From Halomontanus rarus (lineage in GTDB: Archaea; Halobacteriota; Halobacteria; Halobacteriales; Natrialbaceae): a stretch of DNA of 64,000 bases. The notes below the pieces were generated by a model that saw only the letters and a list, made by a program, of their open reading frames with translations, made no database searches and was not told the origin of the DNA. The stretch covers positions 372,001 through 436,000 of the forward strand of contig NZ_CP071597.1 in NCBI RefSeq assembly GCF_017357405.1, written 5' to 3'. The translations under genes were made by a program, and so were the position numbers. Positions 35,953-45,192 of this stretch are shown here, piece after piece (the first letter of the stretch is position 1; every line of letters starts with the position of its first letter).

Positions 35953-36081
35953 CTGCTGGAACGATGGCGGAAACACGGATCACTGTATCGCTAGCGTGTG
36001 TCTGTATACCACGGCTAGCGGACGTGCTGGCGACTCGCGTATAGAGCGCGGTATCGGTGAGCCGAGTGAGAAACGGTCGCG

Positions 36082-36348
36082 TTAGATTCGACCGACGTTC
36101 TCGACGGCGACACTCTCGACGCCTTCGACGTCCGAGAACGACTCTTCGACGGTCTCGGTACCGCCGGCATCGTCAGGGACGATGACCGTCGGATAGAGGG
36201 CGACCAGACCGAACGCGACCTCTTCGCGTTCGACACCGTTGATCTTCGCACCCTCCGGGAGGGAACTCTCGAGGCGCTCCTGGAGCGCGTCGAGGTCGAT
36301 ATCGGGACTCTGCGGCATGACCTTGAGTTTGGCTGCTACTTTTCCCAT
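36082..36348 (-). CDS. ef1b: Translation elongation factor aEF1B (EF-1 beta)
   Basis: The 88-residue nucleotide-exchange factor recharges aEF1A with GTP. '[20 protein letters not shown]' and '[14 protein letters not shown]' followed by the '[15 protein letters not shown]' strand match the archaeal ferredoxin-like fold. It follows the HVO_2753-type zinc-finger gene with an 11-base gap, the usual haloarchaeal arrangement. Confidence 0.95.
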   Translation of the reverse strand: MGKVAAKLKVMPQSPDIDLDALQERLESSLPEGAKINGVEREEVAFGLVALYPTVIVPDDAGGTETVEESFSDVEGVESVAVENVGRI

Positions 36349-36359
36349 GGTGAATCAGT

Positions 36360-36539
36360 TCAGGGTCCGGTGAACCCGCAGTCGGGGCACTCGTAGAGGT
36401 TGCTCTGTTTTCGGCACTTCGCACAGCGGTAGATCTGTTTCCCGCAGTCGGGGCACTTGAACCGCGCCGCGTTCGTGCCCGCGATGTTGATCCCGCAGGA
36501 GACGCAGGAACGGATTCCCTGTTCGTCCGTCGTACTCAT
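36360..36539 (-). CDS. HVO_2753-type zinc-finger microprotein (59 aa)
   Basis: The 59-residue frame runs from ATG 36539 to TGA 36360. Four CxxC motifs are visible: CVSC (12-15), CPDC (29-32), CAKC (39-42) and CPDC (51-54), enough for two zinc sites. The Haloferax homologue HVO_2753 is a characterised zinc-finger microprotein reported to affect swarming and biofilm formation. It is co-transcribed with ef1b; a TATA box (36561-36570) lies 22-31 bases upstream. Confidence 0.9.
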   Translation of the reverse strand: MSTTDEQGIRSCVSCGINIAGTNAARFKCPDCGKQIYRCAKCRKQSNLYECPDCGFTGP

Positions 36540-36560
36540 ACACCCACGTTCCGCCCGGGC

Positions 36561-36570
36561 GCTTTTAACC
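36561..36570 (-). promoter_or_regulatory. TATA box of the zinc finger-ef1b operon
   Basis: The minus-strand ggttaaaagc is at leaderless distance from the ATG at 36539. Confidence 0.55.
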
Positions 36571-36603
36571 GTTGTCTTTCGAGACTCGAGCGACGGTCGT
36601 CGA

Positions 36604-37848
36604 TCACAATCCGGAGAGCGCGACCGGTACGATCAGAACGCCCATCAGGTGCACGCGCCGCGCACGGAACCGAATCGGGACCATTCCGACCGCGGCCGCG
36701 ACGACGAAGACACCGACGCCGAGGGGGCCGGTGAAGAGGTACGCGACGACGCAGAGGAGTGCGAGGACCGCAATCGAGATACGCCAGTACGCCATCCGGC
36801 CCACGACGTCGAGGTACGCGTCACCGACGACGATCACGAGGACGAATCCGATCAGGCCCGCGAGGAGGATTGCTGCGACGAGGACGGGAAGGTTCAACGG
36901 TGCGTTCGCGTTCTCGAAGGCGACCATCACGCCCGTCCGGGGCTGGCCAATCGCGACGAGTGCAAAGAGCGCGAAGATCGTGTTGGCAGTGTCGACGCCG
37001 CTCGTCGCGACGATGTAACTCCGATCGTTCGTTCCGCTCGGAATCACCAGCAACACCGCGACCGCGGCGATCGCCGCCGAGATCCCGGGGATGTAGCCGA
37101 CGATCGCCCCCGCGATCGCACCGGCACCCGCAGCCAGCGCGAGCAGGCCTCGAGGCATCGTCACGTCCCGATCGCGCTGCGGTGGCACACCGCCGCCTCG
37201 AATCGCGTCGATCAACACCGGCGCACCGAACAGCCCCGCGAAGAGCGGGGCGAGCATCCCACCCGCCTCGAGCGGTGCGTCGGGTGAGAGATCCAGCGTG
37301 AGCAACCCGAGGGTAGCCGCCAACGAGAACGAGAGGAGGCCGCCGAAACGCGCCCGCCAACCGTACTCGGAGGCGAGGAGACCGACCACGACCAGCACCA
37401 GAACGATCGGGAGGTTCGACCGGACTGCAGGATAGACCGCGGTCACACAGCGTGTGACCGGAATCGCGAGGGGGACGGCGATGAGAACCGCGAGGACGCT
37501 CCCGAGCGCGGAGAGTCGAATCGCCTCGTACCCCCGCCCCTCGAGGACCAATCGATGCCCCGGCAGTGCGGTGATCGCCATCTCGGCGTCGGGAACGCCG
37601 AGGGCCATTGCAGGGACGGCGTTGAGAAAGGTGTGGACGACGCCCGCGGCGAGCATCGCAATCCCGACGAACAGTGGCGGAGCCGGAACAGACGGCGCGA
37701 CGCCCGCCAGCACGAGCGCGAAGTTGTTCGCGTGAAGCCCGGGAACGAGACCGCTGATCGATCCGAGCGCAGCACCGGTGAGAATCCACGCGAGCACCTG
37801 CGCTGTCAGCGACGGATCGACGGCGACCTCGACCGTGGAAACGACCAT
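36604..37848 (-). CDS. TctA-like tripartite tricarboxylate transporter permease
   Basis: The 414-residue membrane protein has about eleven helices and the paired family motifs '[17 protein letters not shown]' near the N-terminus and '[17 protein letters not shown]' in the second half, the inverted-repeat signature of the TctA/DUF112 family. The small TctB subunit and TctC binding protein are not nearby. Archaeal members are often found beside ef1b, and their substrate is not established. Confidence 0.85.
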   Translation of the reverse strand: MVVSTVEVAVDPSLTAQVLAWILTGAALGSISGLVPGLHANNFALVLAGVAPSVPAPPLFVGIAMLAAGVVHTFLNAVPAMALGVPDAEMAITALPGHRLVLEGRGYEAIRLSALGSVLAVLIAVPLAIPVTRCVTAVYPAVRSNLPIVLVLVVVGLLASEYGWRARFGGLLSFSLAATLGLLTLDLSPDAPLEAGGMLAPLFAGLFGAPVLIDAIRGGGVPPQRDRDVTMPRGLLALAAGAGAIAGAIVGYIPGISAAIAAVAVLLVIPSGTNDRSYIVATSGVDTANTIFALFALVAIGQPRTGVMVAFENANAPLNLPVLVAAILLAGLIGFVLVIVVGDAYLDVVGRMAYWRISIAVLALLCVVAYLFTGPLGVGVFVVAAAVGMVPIRFRARRVHLMGVLIVPVALSGL

Positions 37849-38070
37849 CGAGACGCTCTGGCCCCGGCTTCCGATTTAGATGTTCGGTTCGCGGGGAGCT
37901 TGCGAGCTCGACCTCGAGTGGTACTCACACTGATGCCACGATCGAGGGCGAGATTGCCCGAAGACTCGAGGTCGAACGCGAAACTGACGGGGTCGAACCG
38001 GAGACCGACGGAGTCGCCACTCCCGACGAAGTGGACGCGAACAAAAAATCGTGATTTCGAAGTCGCCGAA

Positions 38071-38412
38071 TTAGCCGAAGAGTTCGCCGAGGCCCTCGCC
38101 ACCGGCGTCGTCGTCTTCGTCTTCGTCGTCGTCCGTCGTGTCCGGGACGTCACTGGTCTCTTCGACCTCCTCTTCCTCGCCACCCTCGTCACCGCCGGCC
38201 GCGGCGCCACCTGCGGCACCACCGGCTGCGGGGACGGCTGCGGCTTCGGCGACCGCTTCGTCGATGTCGACGTCCTCGAGTGCGGCGACGAGCGCCTTCA
38301 CGCGGGATTCCTCGACGTCGACGCCGGCGGCTTCGAGCACGCCGGTGAGGTTGTCTTCGTTGATCTCTTCGTCCGTCTCGTTCAGGATGAGTGCTGCGTA
38401 AACGTATTCCAT
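38071..38412 (-). CDS. rpl12: 50S ribosomal protein L12/P1
   Basis: The 113-residue acidic stalk protein has the N-terminal dimerisation helices ('[16 protein letters not shown]', '[20 protein letters not shown]'), an Ala/Gly hinge and an acidic tail ending GLGELFG, which binds translation factors. Third gene of the L1-L10-L12 operon, nine bases after L10. Confidence 0.96.
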   Translation of the reverse strand: MEYVYAALILNETDEEINEDNLTGVLEAAGVDVEESRVKALVAALEDVDIDEAVAEAAAVPAAGGAAGGAAAGGDEGGEEEEVEETSDVPDTTDDDEDEDDDAGGEGLGELFG

Positions 38413-38421
38413 TGGTAGTAG

Positions 38422-39474
<1,053 letters not shown>

Positions 39475-40113
39475 TTAGGCCACCTCCACGGAGGGACCCA
39501 TCGTCGTCTTGACGTAGACGGAGTCGATGTTGAGCGGCCCCTTCTCGAGGTCTGCGTGCAGTCGCCGGATGATCACGTCGATGTTGTCTGCGATCTCCTC
39601 GGCGTCCATGTCCTCGGCACCGACGAGCGTGTGGAACGTGCGTCGGTCACCGGAGCGGATCTGCACGGTGTTTTTCATTCGATTGACCGTTTCGACGACA
39701 TCGTCGTCGACACTGAGCGGGTCGGGCATCTTCCCGCGAGGACCGAGCACGGTCCCCAGGTGTCGCGCGATATTTTGCATCATCGCCTCTTCGGCGATGA
39801 AGAAGTCCGTCTCGTCAGCCAGATCTTTGGCTGCGTCGTCGTCGTCACCCAGATCGGCCAGATCGTCGCCCGAGAGAACCTCATCCGCCGCCTCTTCGGC
39901 GCGGACTGCGGTTTCTCCCTCCGCAAAGACGACAATTCGAGTCTCCTGGCCGGTTCCAGATGGCAATACGACGGACTCGTCGACACGGTTCGACGGTTCG
40001 TTAAGGTCTAGATCGCGCAGGTTAATCGCGAGGTCCACTGTCTCCCGGAAGTTCCGGTCGGGCGAATCCTCGAGTGCGCGAGTTACTGCTGTTTGAATAT
40101 CCGAATCTGCCAT
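39475..40113 (-). CDS. rpl1: 50S ribosomal protein L1
   Basis: The 212-residue protein binds 23S rRNA at the L1 stalk. '[23 protein letters not shown]' (two blocks) and '[11 protein letters not shown]' are conserved. An acidic loop ('[15 protein letters not shown]') fits a halophile. The gene has a real Shine-Dalgarno sequence (GGAGGTGA, 40117-40124), unusual here, and a structured leader in which L1 may repress its own operon. Confidence 0.96.
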   Translation of the reverse strand: MADSDIQTAVTRALEDSPDRNFRETVDLAINLRDLDLNEPSNRVDESVVLPSGTGQETRIVVFAEGETAVRAEEAADEVLSGDDLADLGDDDDAAKDLADETDFFIAEEAMMQNIARHLGTVLGPRGKMPDPLSVDDDVVETVNRMKNTVQIRSGDRRTFHTLVGAEDMDAEEIADNIDVIIRRLHADLEKGPLNIDSVYVKTTMGPSVEVA

Positions 40114-40116
40114 CGT

Positions 40117-40174
40117 TCACCTCCGTAGTACGCAGGAATGCTCCTACGGGTCAGTGAAACAGGCATCCGCCTGT
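40117..40174 (-). promoter_or_regulatory. Structured leader of the L1-L10-L12 operon
   Basis: On the mRNA strand, a hairpin ACAGGC-GGAT-GCCTGT (40159-40174) is followed by a CCGTAG...CTACGG stem (40144-40149 with 40123-40128). The 3' arm runs into the Shine-Dalgarno GGAGGTGA (40117-40124) just before the ATG. Archaeal L1 is known to repress its own operon by binding an mRNA mimic of its rRNA site. I infer, but cannot prove, that this is that site. Confidence 0.5.
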
Positions 40175-40366
40175 CTCCTTTGAAGAGAGCGCCATGGCAA
40201 ACTTAAACCCGTCGAACTGCGCTCCAGTGGCTGTATCGACGCGAGTCGGTCGGTTCTTGGGCAGTCACCTTGCCGTCGACGTATCAGGCTGAATTTCCCT
40301 CCCACCCGATTATTATCTTCAATTACCGAAATCTACTTTTACTTTCAGTATAATAAATAAACTACA

Positions 40367-40975
40367 ATGGTTCGCTGGTTAATGAATCTGAGTGGGGAGC
40401 CAGCCGTCGTCACGCTTCAGAACGTGGGACAGGTCGGGCCGATCGAAATCCAGCTCGTTCGGTCGCTCGGACCGCTCGCGCAATCGGTACTCGTACTCGG
40501 TGTCACCGTCTTGCTCGGAGCCGTCTGTCTCGGACTGCTCCCGGAGTACGGACGGCGAGTCGTCGAGACGACGCAGCGAAGTCCGGTTATTTCGGTCTGT
40601 ATCGGCGTGCCGTCGCTGGCGGCCCTCGGATCGTTGGTCTACCTCGGCTCGTTACTCGCGGGCTCGTCCGTCGGCGTCTTCTTCGCCATCCCGCTGGTAT
40701 CCGTTGGACTCGCCGGGCTCGTCCTCTGGACGACGCTCGGGTTCGTCGCGCTCGGCGGTGTTCTCGCGCGACGGATGGGCTTCGAGAACGTCTCGCTGTG
40801 GATTCTCGTCGGCGGCCTCTGTAGCGGGGTGACCGTATTCTATCCGCCGATCGGTATCGCGGTGGCCACGCTCACAGCCAGCCTGGGTATCGGTGCAGGG
40901 ATACGGGTCGTCTTCAGTAGTGGTGGCGTCACGAATCCTGAAGAGCGGGTCGTTCCACCAGCGAACAAGATTTGA
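40367..40975 (+). CDS. Hypothetical membrane protein, four to five helices
   Basis: 202 residues. Hydrophobic segments lie at about 38-60, 73-98, 103-130, 145-160 and 163-185, and the N-terminus is soluble and beta-like ('GEPAVVTLQNVGQVGPIEIQ'). The last 20 residues are polar. A/T-rich promoter sequence precedes the ATG. It separates L11 from L1-L10-L12. No function recognised. Confidence 0.65.
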   Translation: MVRWLMNLSGEPAVVTLQNVGQVGPIEIQLVRSLGPLAQSVLVLGVTVLLGAVCLGLLPEYGRRVVETTQRSPVISVCIGVPSLAALGSLVYLGSLLAGSSVGVFFAIPLVSVGLAGLVLWTTLGFVALGGVLARRMGFENVSLWILVGGLCSGVTVFYPPIGIAVATLTASLGIGAGIRVVFSSGGVTNPEERVVPPANKI

Positions 40976-41279
40976 GCCAGCTCGCACGGTCTCGAAGCGA
41001 CACCGACACACCGTTCGACCCGGCGAACCGACTGGAGAGTCGCCGACGGCAACTCGAGGGACGACCGACTGATTGTACGGCGCCGTGTGTTCGCGCGAAG
41101 TCGTGGCGAGTCTGGTCGACCGAACGATCCGGAAATTGCGAGAAATCGCGTTCTCGTCGAGTCACCTGTAATGCTCACAGAGACAGCGCACGAGCCCGCA
41201 GCGTCAGTCGTGGGAGCAACGCCACTGCGAGGGAGGTGGTGTATCTGAGAACGAAGTCAGAGAAGTCCGTTTCCGTCGT
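40976..41279. other. Intergenic stretch (304 bases) between the membrane protein gene and L11
   Basis: Nothing coding is convincing. One hairpin, CGAGAA-N6-TTCTCG (41139-41156), lies 122 bases downstream of the L11 stop on the minus strand and could serve termination. Confidence 0.4.
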
Positions 41280-41768
41280 TTACGCCGACGCTTCCGCGGC
41301 CAGCACGTCGTCGTACTCGCCGTCGTCGACCTTCTCCTTGAACCCGCGGGCGTCCTCGCCTTCGATGGTGACACCGAGGGAGGCGCAGGTGCCGACGACT
41401 TCCTTCGCGGCGTTTTTCACGTCGTAGGCGAGCAGGTCGGGGTGTTTCTGCTCGGCGATCGTTTTGACCTGTTCGACGGAGATGTCGGCGACGAAGTCCT
41501 TCTGGGGTTCGCCGCTCCCGGTCTCGAAGCCGGCCTCGTCTTTGATGAGGGCGGCCGTCGGTGGCACACCGACTTCGATCTCGTAGGAGCCGTCGTCGTC
41601 GTAGTCGACGGTGACGGGGACTTCGGTGCCGTCGAATGCGGCAGTCTGCTCGTTGATATCGCTGACGACCGCCTGAACGTCGACGGGCGTCGGTCCGAGC
41701 TCGGGGCCGAGTGGTGGGCCAGGATTGGCCTGGCCACCCGGGACGAGCACTTCGATGGTTCCAGCCAT
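41280..41768 (-). CDS. rpl11: 50S ribosomal protein L11
   Basis: The 162-residue protein binds the GTPase-associated centre of 23S rRNA. 'VPGGQANPGPPLGPELGPTP' is the hallmark N-terminal loop. The archaeal-length C-terminal domain ends in an acidic helix. It has its own leaderless promoter (TATA 41791-41799), apart from the L1 operon as in other haloarchaea. Confidence 0.96.
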   Translation of the reverse strand: MAGTIEVLVPGGQANPGPPLGPELGPTPVDVQAVVSDINEQTAAFDGTEVPVTVDYDDDGSYEIEVGVPPTAALIKDEAGFETGSGEPQKDFVADISVEQVKTIAEQKHPDLLAYDVKNAAKEVVGTCASLGVTIEGEDARGFKEKVDDGEYDDVLAAEASA

Positions 41769-41790
41769 ATCTCACAGAACCCGTGCGCGA

Positions 41791-41799
41791 GTTTTAAGG
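41791..41799 (-). promoter_or_regulatory. TATA box of the L11 gene
   Basis: Minus-strand ccttaaaac lies 23-31 bases before the ATG at 41768. Confidence 0.55.
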
Positions 41800-41911
41800 A
41801 TTGTCTTTTGGGGCAGCCGCGACGTGCGACTGGTTGACGCGGTCGAACAGGCGTCCTCAAGGGAGCCGTACATCGCGTGCGGGTGGAGGGTCGTCTCGCA
41901 GAGTAACTCGC

Positions 41912-42214
41912 TCACCGTACGGCACCAGTCCGCCACGACGCGAACGATTCGAGGGCGTCAGCCTCGTCGAACCGTTCGATACAGGGGACGTCGTAGGGGT
42001 GCAATGTTTCGACCCGGTCGACGAGGTCGTCGTACGCGTCGTCGGTCGTCTTCGCGAGCAGTATTACCTCCTCGTCGCGGTGGATCTCACCCTCCCAGCG
42101 GTACGTCGACTGGCACGGGAGCCGGTTGACACAGGCAGCGAGTCGTTCCTCGAGGAGCGTTTCGACGAGGCCGTCGACGGCAGCCGGCGGCGCCGTAATG
42201 TAGACGGTCGGCAT
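41912..42214 (-). CDS. cutA: CutA1 family divalent-cation tolerance protein
   Basis: The 100-residue trimeric ferredoxin-like protein has 'LEERLAACVNRLPCQSTYRWEG' (two strands), 'EVILLAKTTDDAYDDLVDRV' and 'LHPYDVPCIERF', the conserved core. The family binds copper in vitro, while its physiological role is uncertain. It is monocistronic on the minus strand, tail toward L11's promoter. Confidence 0.92.
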   Translation of the reverse strand: MPTVYITAPPAAVDGLVETLLEERLAACVNRLPCQSTYRWEGEIHRDEEVILLAKTTDDAYDDLVDRVETLHPYDVPCIERFDEADALESFASWRTGAVR

Positions 42215-42360
42215 GTCGCCGGCTACGGGTTCGATTCCGAAATACGTCTCGTCCGATAGCGCGCCGGGTCGAGGCGGGCCACGTCTCCAGACGATCCGTA
42301 CCGCCGAGGAGAGGGCTCGCTCGAGAGAGAAGAAAGACGCCGCAACCGCTCAGTTCGAAG

Positions 42361-42546
42361 TCAGTGGCCGTCGAGCGGGTTGAACGTCCCGTTGATGTCC
42401 CACTCGTGGATACAATGCGGATTGCCGGGTTGTTTTTCGCCGTCTTCGATCACGATCTGCCACGCATCTCTGTCGTCGTCCCATCGCTCGAGTCGCCCGC
42501 ACTGTTCGCATTCGCGTGCGGTCGGTCGTCGTACCTGTACGCTCAT
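42361..42546 (-). CDS. HEWD-motif zinc-binding microprotein (61 aa)
   Basis: The 61-residue protein starts MSVQVRRPTARE at 42546. C14-x2-C17 ('CEQCGRLERWDD') and a Cys/His pair in 'PHCIHEWDINGTFNP' give a plausible zinc site and the HEWD motif by which such haloarchaeal proteins are named. A TATA box (42570-42578) 24-32 bases upstream excludes the longer start at 42570. Function unknown. Confidence 0.82.
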   Translation of the reverse strand: MSVQVRRPTARECEQCGRLERWDDDRDAWQIVIEDGEKQPGNPHCIHEWDINGTFNPLDGH

Positions 42547-42569
42547 TGTGCCCCTATGAGAACTCGACA

Positions 42570-42578
42570 CATATAATG
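42570..42578 (-). promoter_or_regulatory. TATA box of the HEWD gene
   Basis: Minus-strand accattatat is at leaderless distance from the ATG at 42546. Confidence 0.5.
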
Positions 42579-42750
42579 GTGCCTATGTGCGGCAATGTCT
42601 GCCACGCGTCGCGGCGGAACGAACTCGATCCCCCTCCGGACGAGTACCGATCGAAACCGAACCACGGGGGCAGTGATATCCTCGAAATTCGAGAAATATA
42701 CGACTCGAGTGACCGGTGATATAACCCGACTGAATTCAACTCGACTCGAG

Positions 42751-42764
42751 TTAGGCCGGCCTAA
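42751..42764. promoter_or_regulatory. Palindrome TTAGGCCGGCCTAA, candidate iron-repressor site 1
   Basis: A perfect 14-base palindrome (arms TTAGG and CCTAA, 4-base centre) lies 41-54 bases before the RGP-like gene. The TTAGG-N4-CCTAA layout matches the SirR-type iron box (TTAGGTTAACCTAA) of the DtxR family. Confidence 0.6.
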
Positions 42765-42776
42765 ATCGTTAGTTAC

Positions 42777-42792
42777 TTTAGGCCGTCCTAAA
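42777..42792. promoter_or_regulatory. Inverted repeat TTTAGG-N4-CCTAAA, candidate iron-repressor site 2
   Basis: Perfect 6-base arms, 12 bases before the ATG at 42805 and 27 bases centre to centre from site 1. It sits where TATA/transcription start should lie, so binding would block initiation. Confidence 0.6.
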
Positions 42793-42804
42793 AACTCGAG
42801 AGCA

Positions 42805-43962
42805 ATGAGTGAACCGGATATCTGTGTCGTCGTCCCGACGATACGAGAGTACGAGTGTCTTCGGGCGTACTTCGAGAACGCCCGAGCCCACGAGTTCGAC
42901 CTCGATCGACTGTTCGTCGTACTGGTCACCGAAGACTTCTGTGATACCGAGGAGATGGAGGCGATGCTCCGGGAAGAGGGTGTCGCCGGTGCGGCCTTCG
43001 ACGGTGCGCGCCGCGAAGCGTGGCTGCGCGAACACGGCGTCGCGGAGTACGCCCACCTGATCCCCGACGCCAGCCACGCCCAGACGAGCTTCGGCCTCCT
43101 CTATCTGTGGGCCAACGACTTCGAGTACGGCGTGTTTATCGACGACGATACGCTCCCTCACGACGAGTGGGACTTCTTCGGACGACACCTCGAGAACCTC
43201 GCGGGCGGTCGCGAAGTCGAGGTGGTTCGGTCGGACGAGCGCTGGGTGAACGTCCTCTACCAGAGCGACGCGGACCTCTACCCGCGCGGGTATCCCTACA
43301 GCGCGATGAACGAACGCGTGGAGACCGACACCGTCGAACTCGAGTCCGAGGACGTCGTCGCCTCGCAGGGATTGTGGACGAACGTTCCCGACCTCGACGC
43401 GGTTCGCATCCTGATGGACGGCGATTTGCAGGGACAGGCCCAGACCCGCACGGAGGGCGCGGACTTCGAGCGCGACTTCGTCGCCGCCGAGGACCAGTAC
43501 CTCACGGTCTGCTCGATGAACCTCGCGTTCAAACGTGAGATCGTCCCCGCGTTCTACCAGCTGCCGATGGACGACAACGAGTGGGCGGTCGGCCGCTTCG
43601 ACGACATCTGGAGCGGCGTCTTCCTCAAACGCGCCGCCGACCTGCTCGACAAGCGGATCGTTTCGGGCTTCCCGCTCTGCGAGCACAACAAAGCCCCCCG
43701 GTCGACGTTCGACGACCTCGCCAACGAGGTCGCGGGCCTCGAGTTGAACGAGCACGTCTGGGAGTTCGTCTCGGAGGCCGGCGACCCCGGCGACTCCTAC
43801 GCTGACGCGTTCGCGGCGATGGCCGACGCCTTCCTCGAAGCGGATCCGGACGCGTACACCAACGGCGCGTTCCTCCACCACTGCGGGGAGTACATGCACG
43901 ACTGGCTCGAGTGCCTCGAGACCCTCGACGAGCGACGGGTTCCGGCGCTCGCGGACGACTGA
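42805..43962 (+). CDS. RGP-like glycosyltransferase (annotated alpha-1,4-glucan-protein synthase in relatives)
   Basis: 385 residues starting MSEPDICVVVPTIREYE. A GT-A-like nucleotide-sugar fold is indicated by 'VVVPTIREYECLRAYF', the DDD motif 'FGVFIDDDTLP'-like segment near residue 113, 'WVNVLYQSDADLYPRGYPYS', and 'GRFDDIWSGVFLKRAADLL' in the C-terminal half. This is the reversibly glycosylated polypeptide (RGP/UDP-arabinopyranose mutase) layout. The actual sugar is unknown. Two palindromic sites precede it, and the iron-transporter genes follow after 50 bases, so it is probably part of an iron-controlled transcript. Confidence 0.75.
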   Translation: MSEPDICVVVPTIREYECLRAYFENARAHEFDLDRLFVVLVTEDFCDTEEMEAMLREEGVAGAAFDGARREAWLREHGVAEYAHLIPDASHAQTSFGLLYLWANDFEYGVFIDDDTLPHDEWDFFGRHLENLAGGREVEVVRSDERWVNVLYQSDADLYPRGYPYSAMNERVETDTVELESEDVVASQGLWTNVPDLDAVRILMDGDLQGQAQTRTEGADFERDFVAAEDQYLTVCSMNLAFKREIVPAFYQLPMDDNEWAVGRFDDIWSGVFLKRAADLLDKRIVSGFPLCEHNKAPRSTFDDLANEVAGLELNEHVWEFVSEAGDPGDSYADAFAAMADAFLEADPDAYTNGAFLHHCGEYMHDWLECLETLDERRVPALADD

Positions 43963-44012
43963 GCGGGCCGTATCACGCGACGAACACATCGAGACATCCA
44001 CACCACGAATCC

Positions 44013-45188
44013 ATGCACGAATTCGACGACACCGCCGACACCGAATCGACGACCGACCGCCGCTCTCCGACCAACACGAACCGACGACGGTACCTCGCCG
44101 GCGTCGGCGCACTCGGCTTGACCGGCCTCGCGGGCTGTCTGGACTGGGTCTCCGGTCAAGACGACGACGATCCCGAGTACAACCAGATCGGATCCGGCCG
44201 CGCGGATCGCGAACTGGCAGGCACGCCGATCGCGGAAATGCCCGACCTCGAGGGGACCCTCGAGGTGTACTCCGGCCGGGACCAGTTCCTCGTCGGCCAA
44301 CTCTTCGAGGATCTGCAGAACTACTACGACGACTTCACGATCGATCCCCGGTACGAGAGTTCGACGAACCTCGTCAACAAGATCCGGACCGAAGGGGAGA
44401 ACTCGCCCGCCGACGTCTTCTTCACCGTCAACGTCGGCGCGCTCGGCCTGCTCGCCGGCGAAGGGTACACGCAAGCGCTCCCCGACGAGGTGCTCGACCT
44501 CGGCCGGGAGGGGTACCAGGACCCCGACGGCCAGTGGATCGGTACCTCCGGGCGCGCGCGGACGGTCCCGTACAACACCGACGAACTCGACGAGTCCGAC
44601 GTTCCCGACAGCATCTCCGAATTCCCCGAGACCGACGCGCTTGCCGACCAGATCGGCTGGGCGCCGACCTACGGCTCCTGCCAGGACTTCGTCACCGCGA
44701 TGCGGATGATGGAGGGCGACGACGCCACCCGCGAGTGGCTCGAGGCGATGGTCGATCACGGCGTCCGGGAGTACGGAAACGAGTTTCAGGTCGCGCAAGC
44801 CGTCGCCGACGGAGAGTTGCTCGCCGGACTGACGAATCACTACTACGTGGTCCGCGTCCTCGACAACCGAAACGAGCCGCCGATCGACATGACCTACACC
44901 GACGGCGACGCCGCGTCGTTCTTCAACGTCGCCGGCGCGGCGGTGATGGACGACTCCTCCAATCCAGACCTCGCGGCGAACTTCGTCCGCCACCTCCTCT
45001 CGGCGGAGGCTCAGGACTACTTCGCCGTCTCGCGAACGTTCGAGTACCCGATGATCCCGGAGGTCGAGCCGATCGAGGAACTCCCCTCGTTCGACGACCT
45101 CGAGACGCCGGATCTGGATCTTCAGGAGTTCACCCAGGCCGACGTCACGGAAACCGAGGAATTGATGCGGGACGCGGGCGCCCTGTGA
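44013..45188 (+). CDS. Fe3+ ABC transporter substrate-binding lipoprotein
   Basis: 391 residues. A Tat-type signal (NRRRYLAGVGALG) ends in a lipobox AGC at about residue 45. The mature part is a class-C periplasmic binding fold: 'LEVYSGRDQFLVGQLF', 'PADVFFTVNVGALGLLAGEG' and 'GLTNHYYVVRVL', the last with the Tyr-Tyr pair that coordinates Fe3+ in FbpA/FutA proteins. It precedes a matching permease by four bases. No ATP-binding subunit follows. Confidence 0.85.
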   Translation: MHEFDDTADTESTTDRRSPTNTNRRRYLAGVGALGLTGLAGCLDWVSGQDDDDPEYNQIGSGRADRELAGTPIAEMPDLEGTLEVYSGRDQFLVGQLFEDLQNYYDDFTIDPRYESSTNLVNKIRTEGENSPADVFFTVNVGALGLLAGEGYTQALPDEVLDLGREGYQDPDGQWIGTSGRARTVPYNTDELDESDVPDSISEFPETDALADQIGWAPTYGSCQDFVTAMRMMEGDDATREWLEAMVDHGVREYGNEFQVAQAVADGELLAGLTNHYYVVRVLDNRNEPPIDMTYTDGDAASFFNVAGAAVMDDSSNPDLAANFVRHLLSAEAQDYFAVSRTFEYPMIPEVEPIEELPSFDDLETPDLDLQEFTQADVTETEELMRDAGAL

Positions 45189-45192
45189 GGTA

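Noticed and set aside
42778..44112. 444-codon minus-strand frame opposite the RGP-like gene
   Set aside because: It would cross the promoter with iron boxes and has no motif; shadow of the plus-strand gene.
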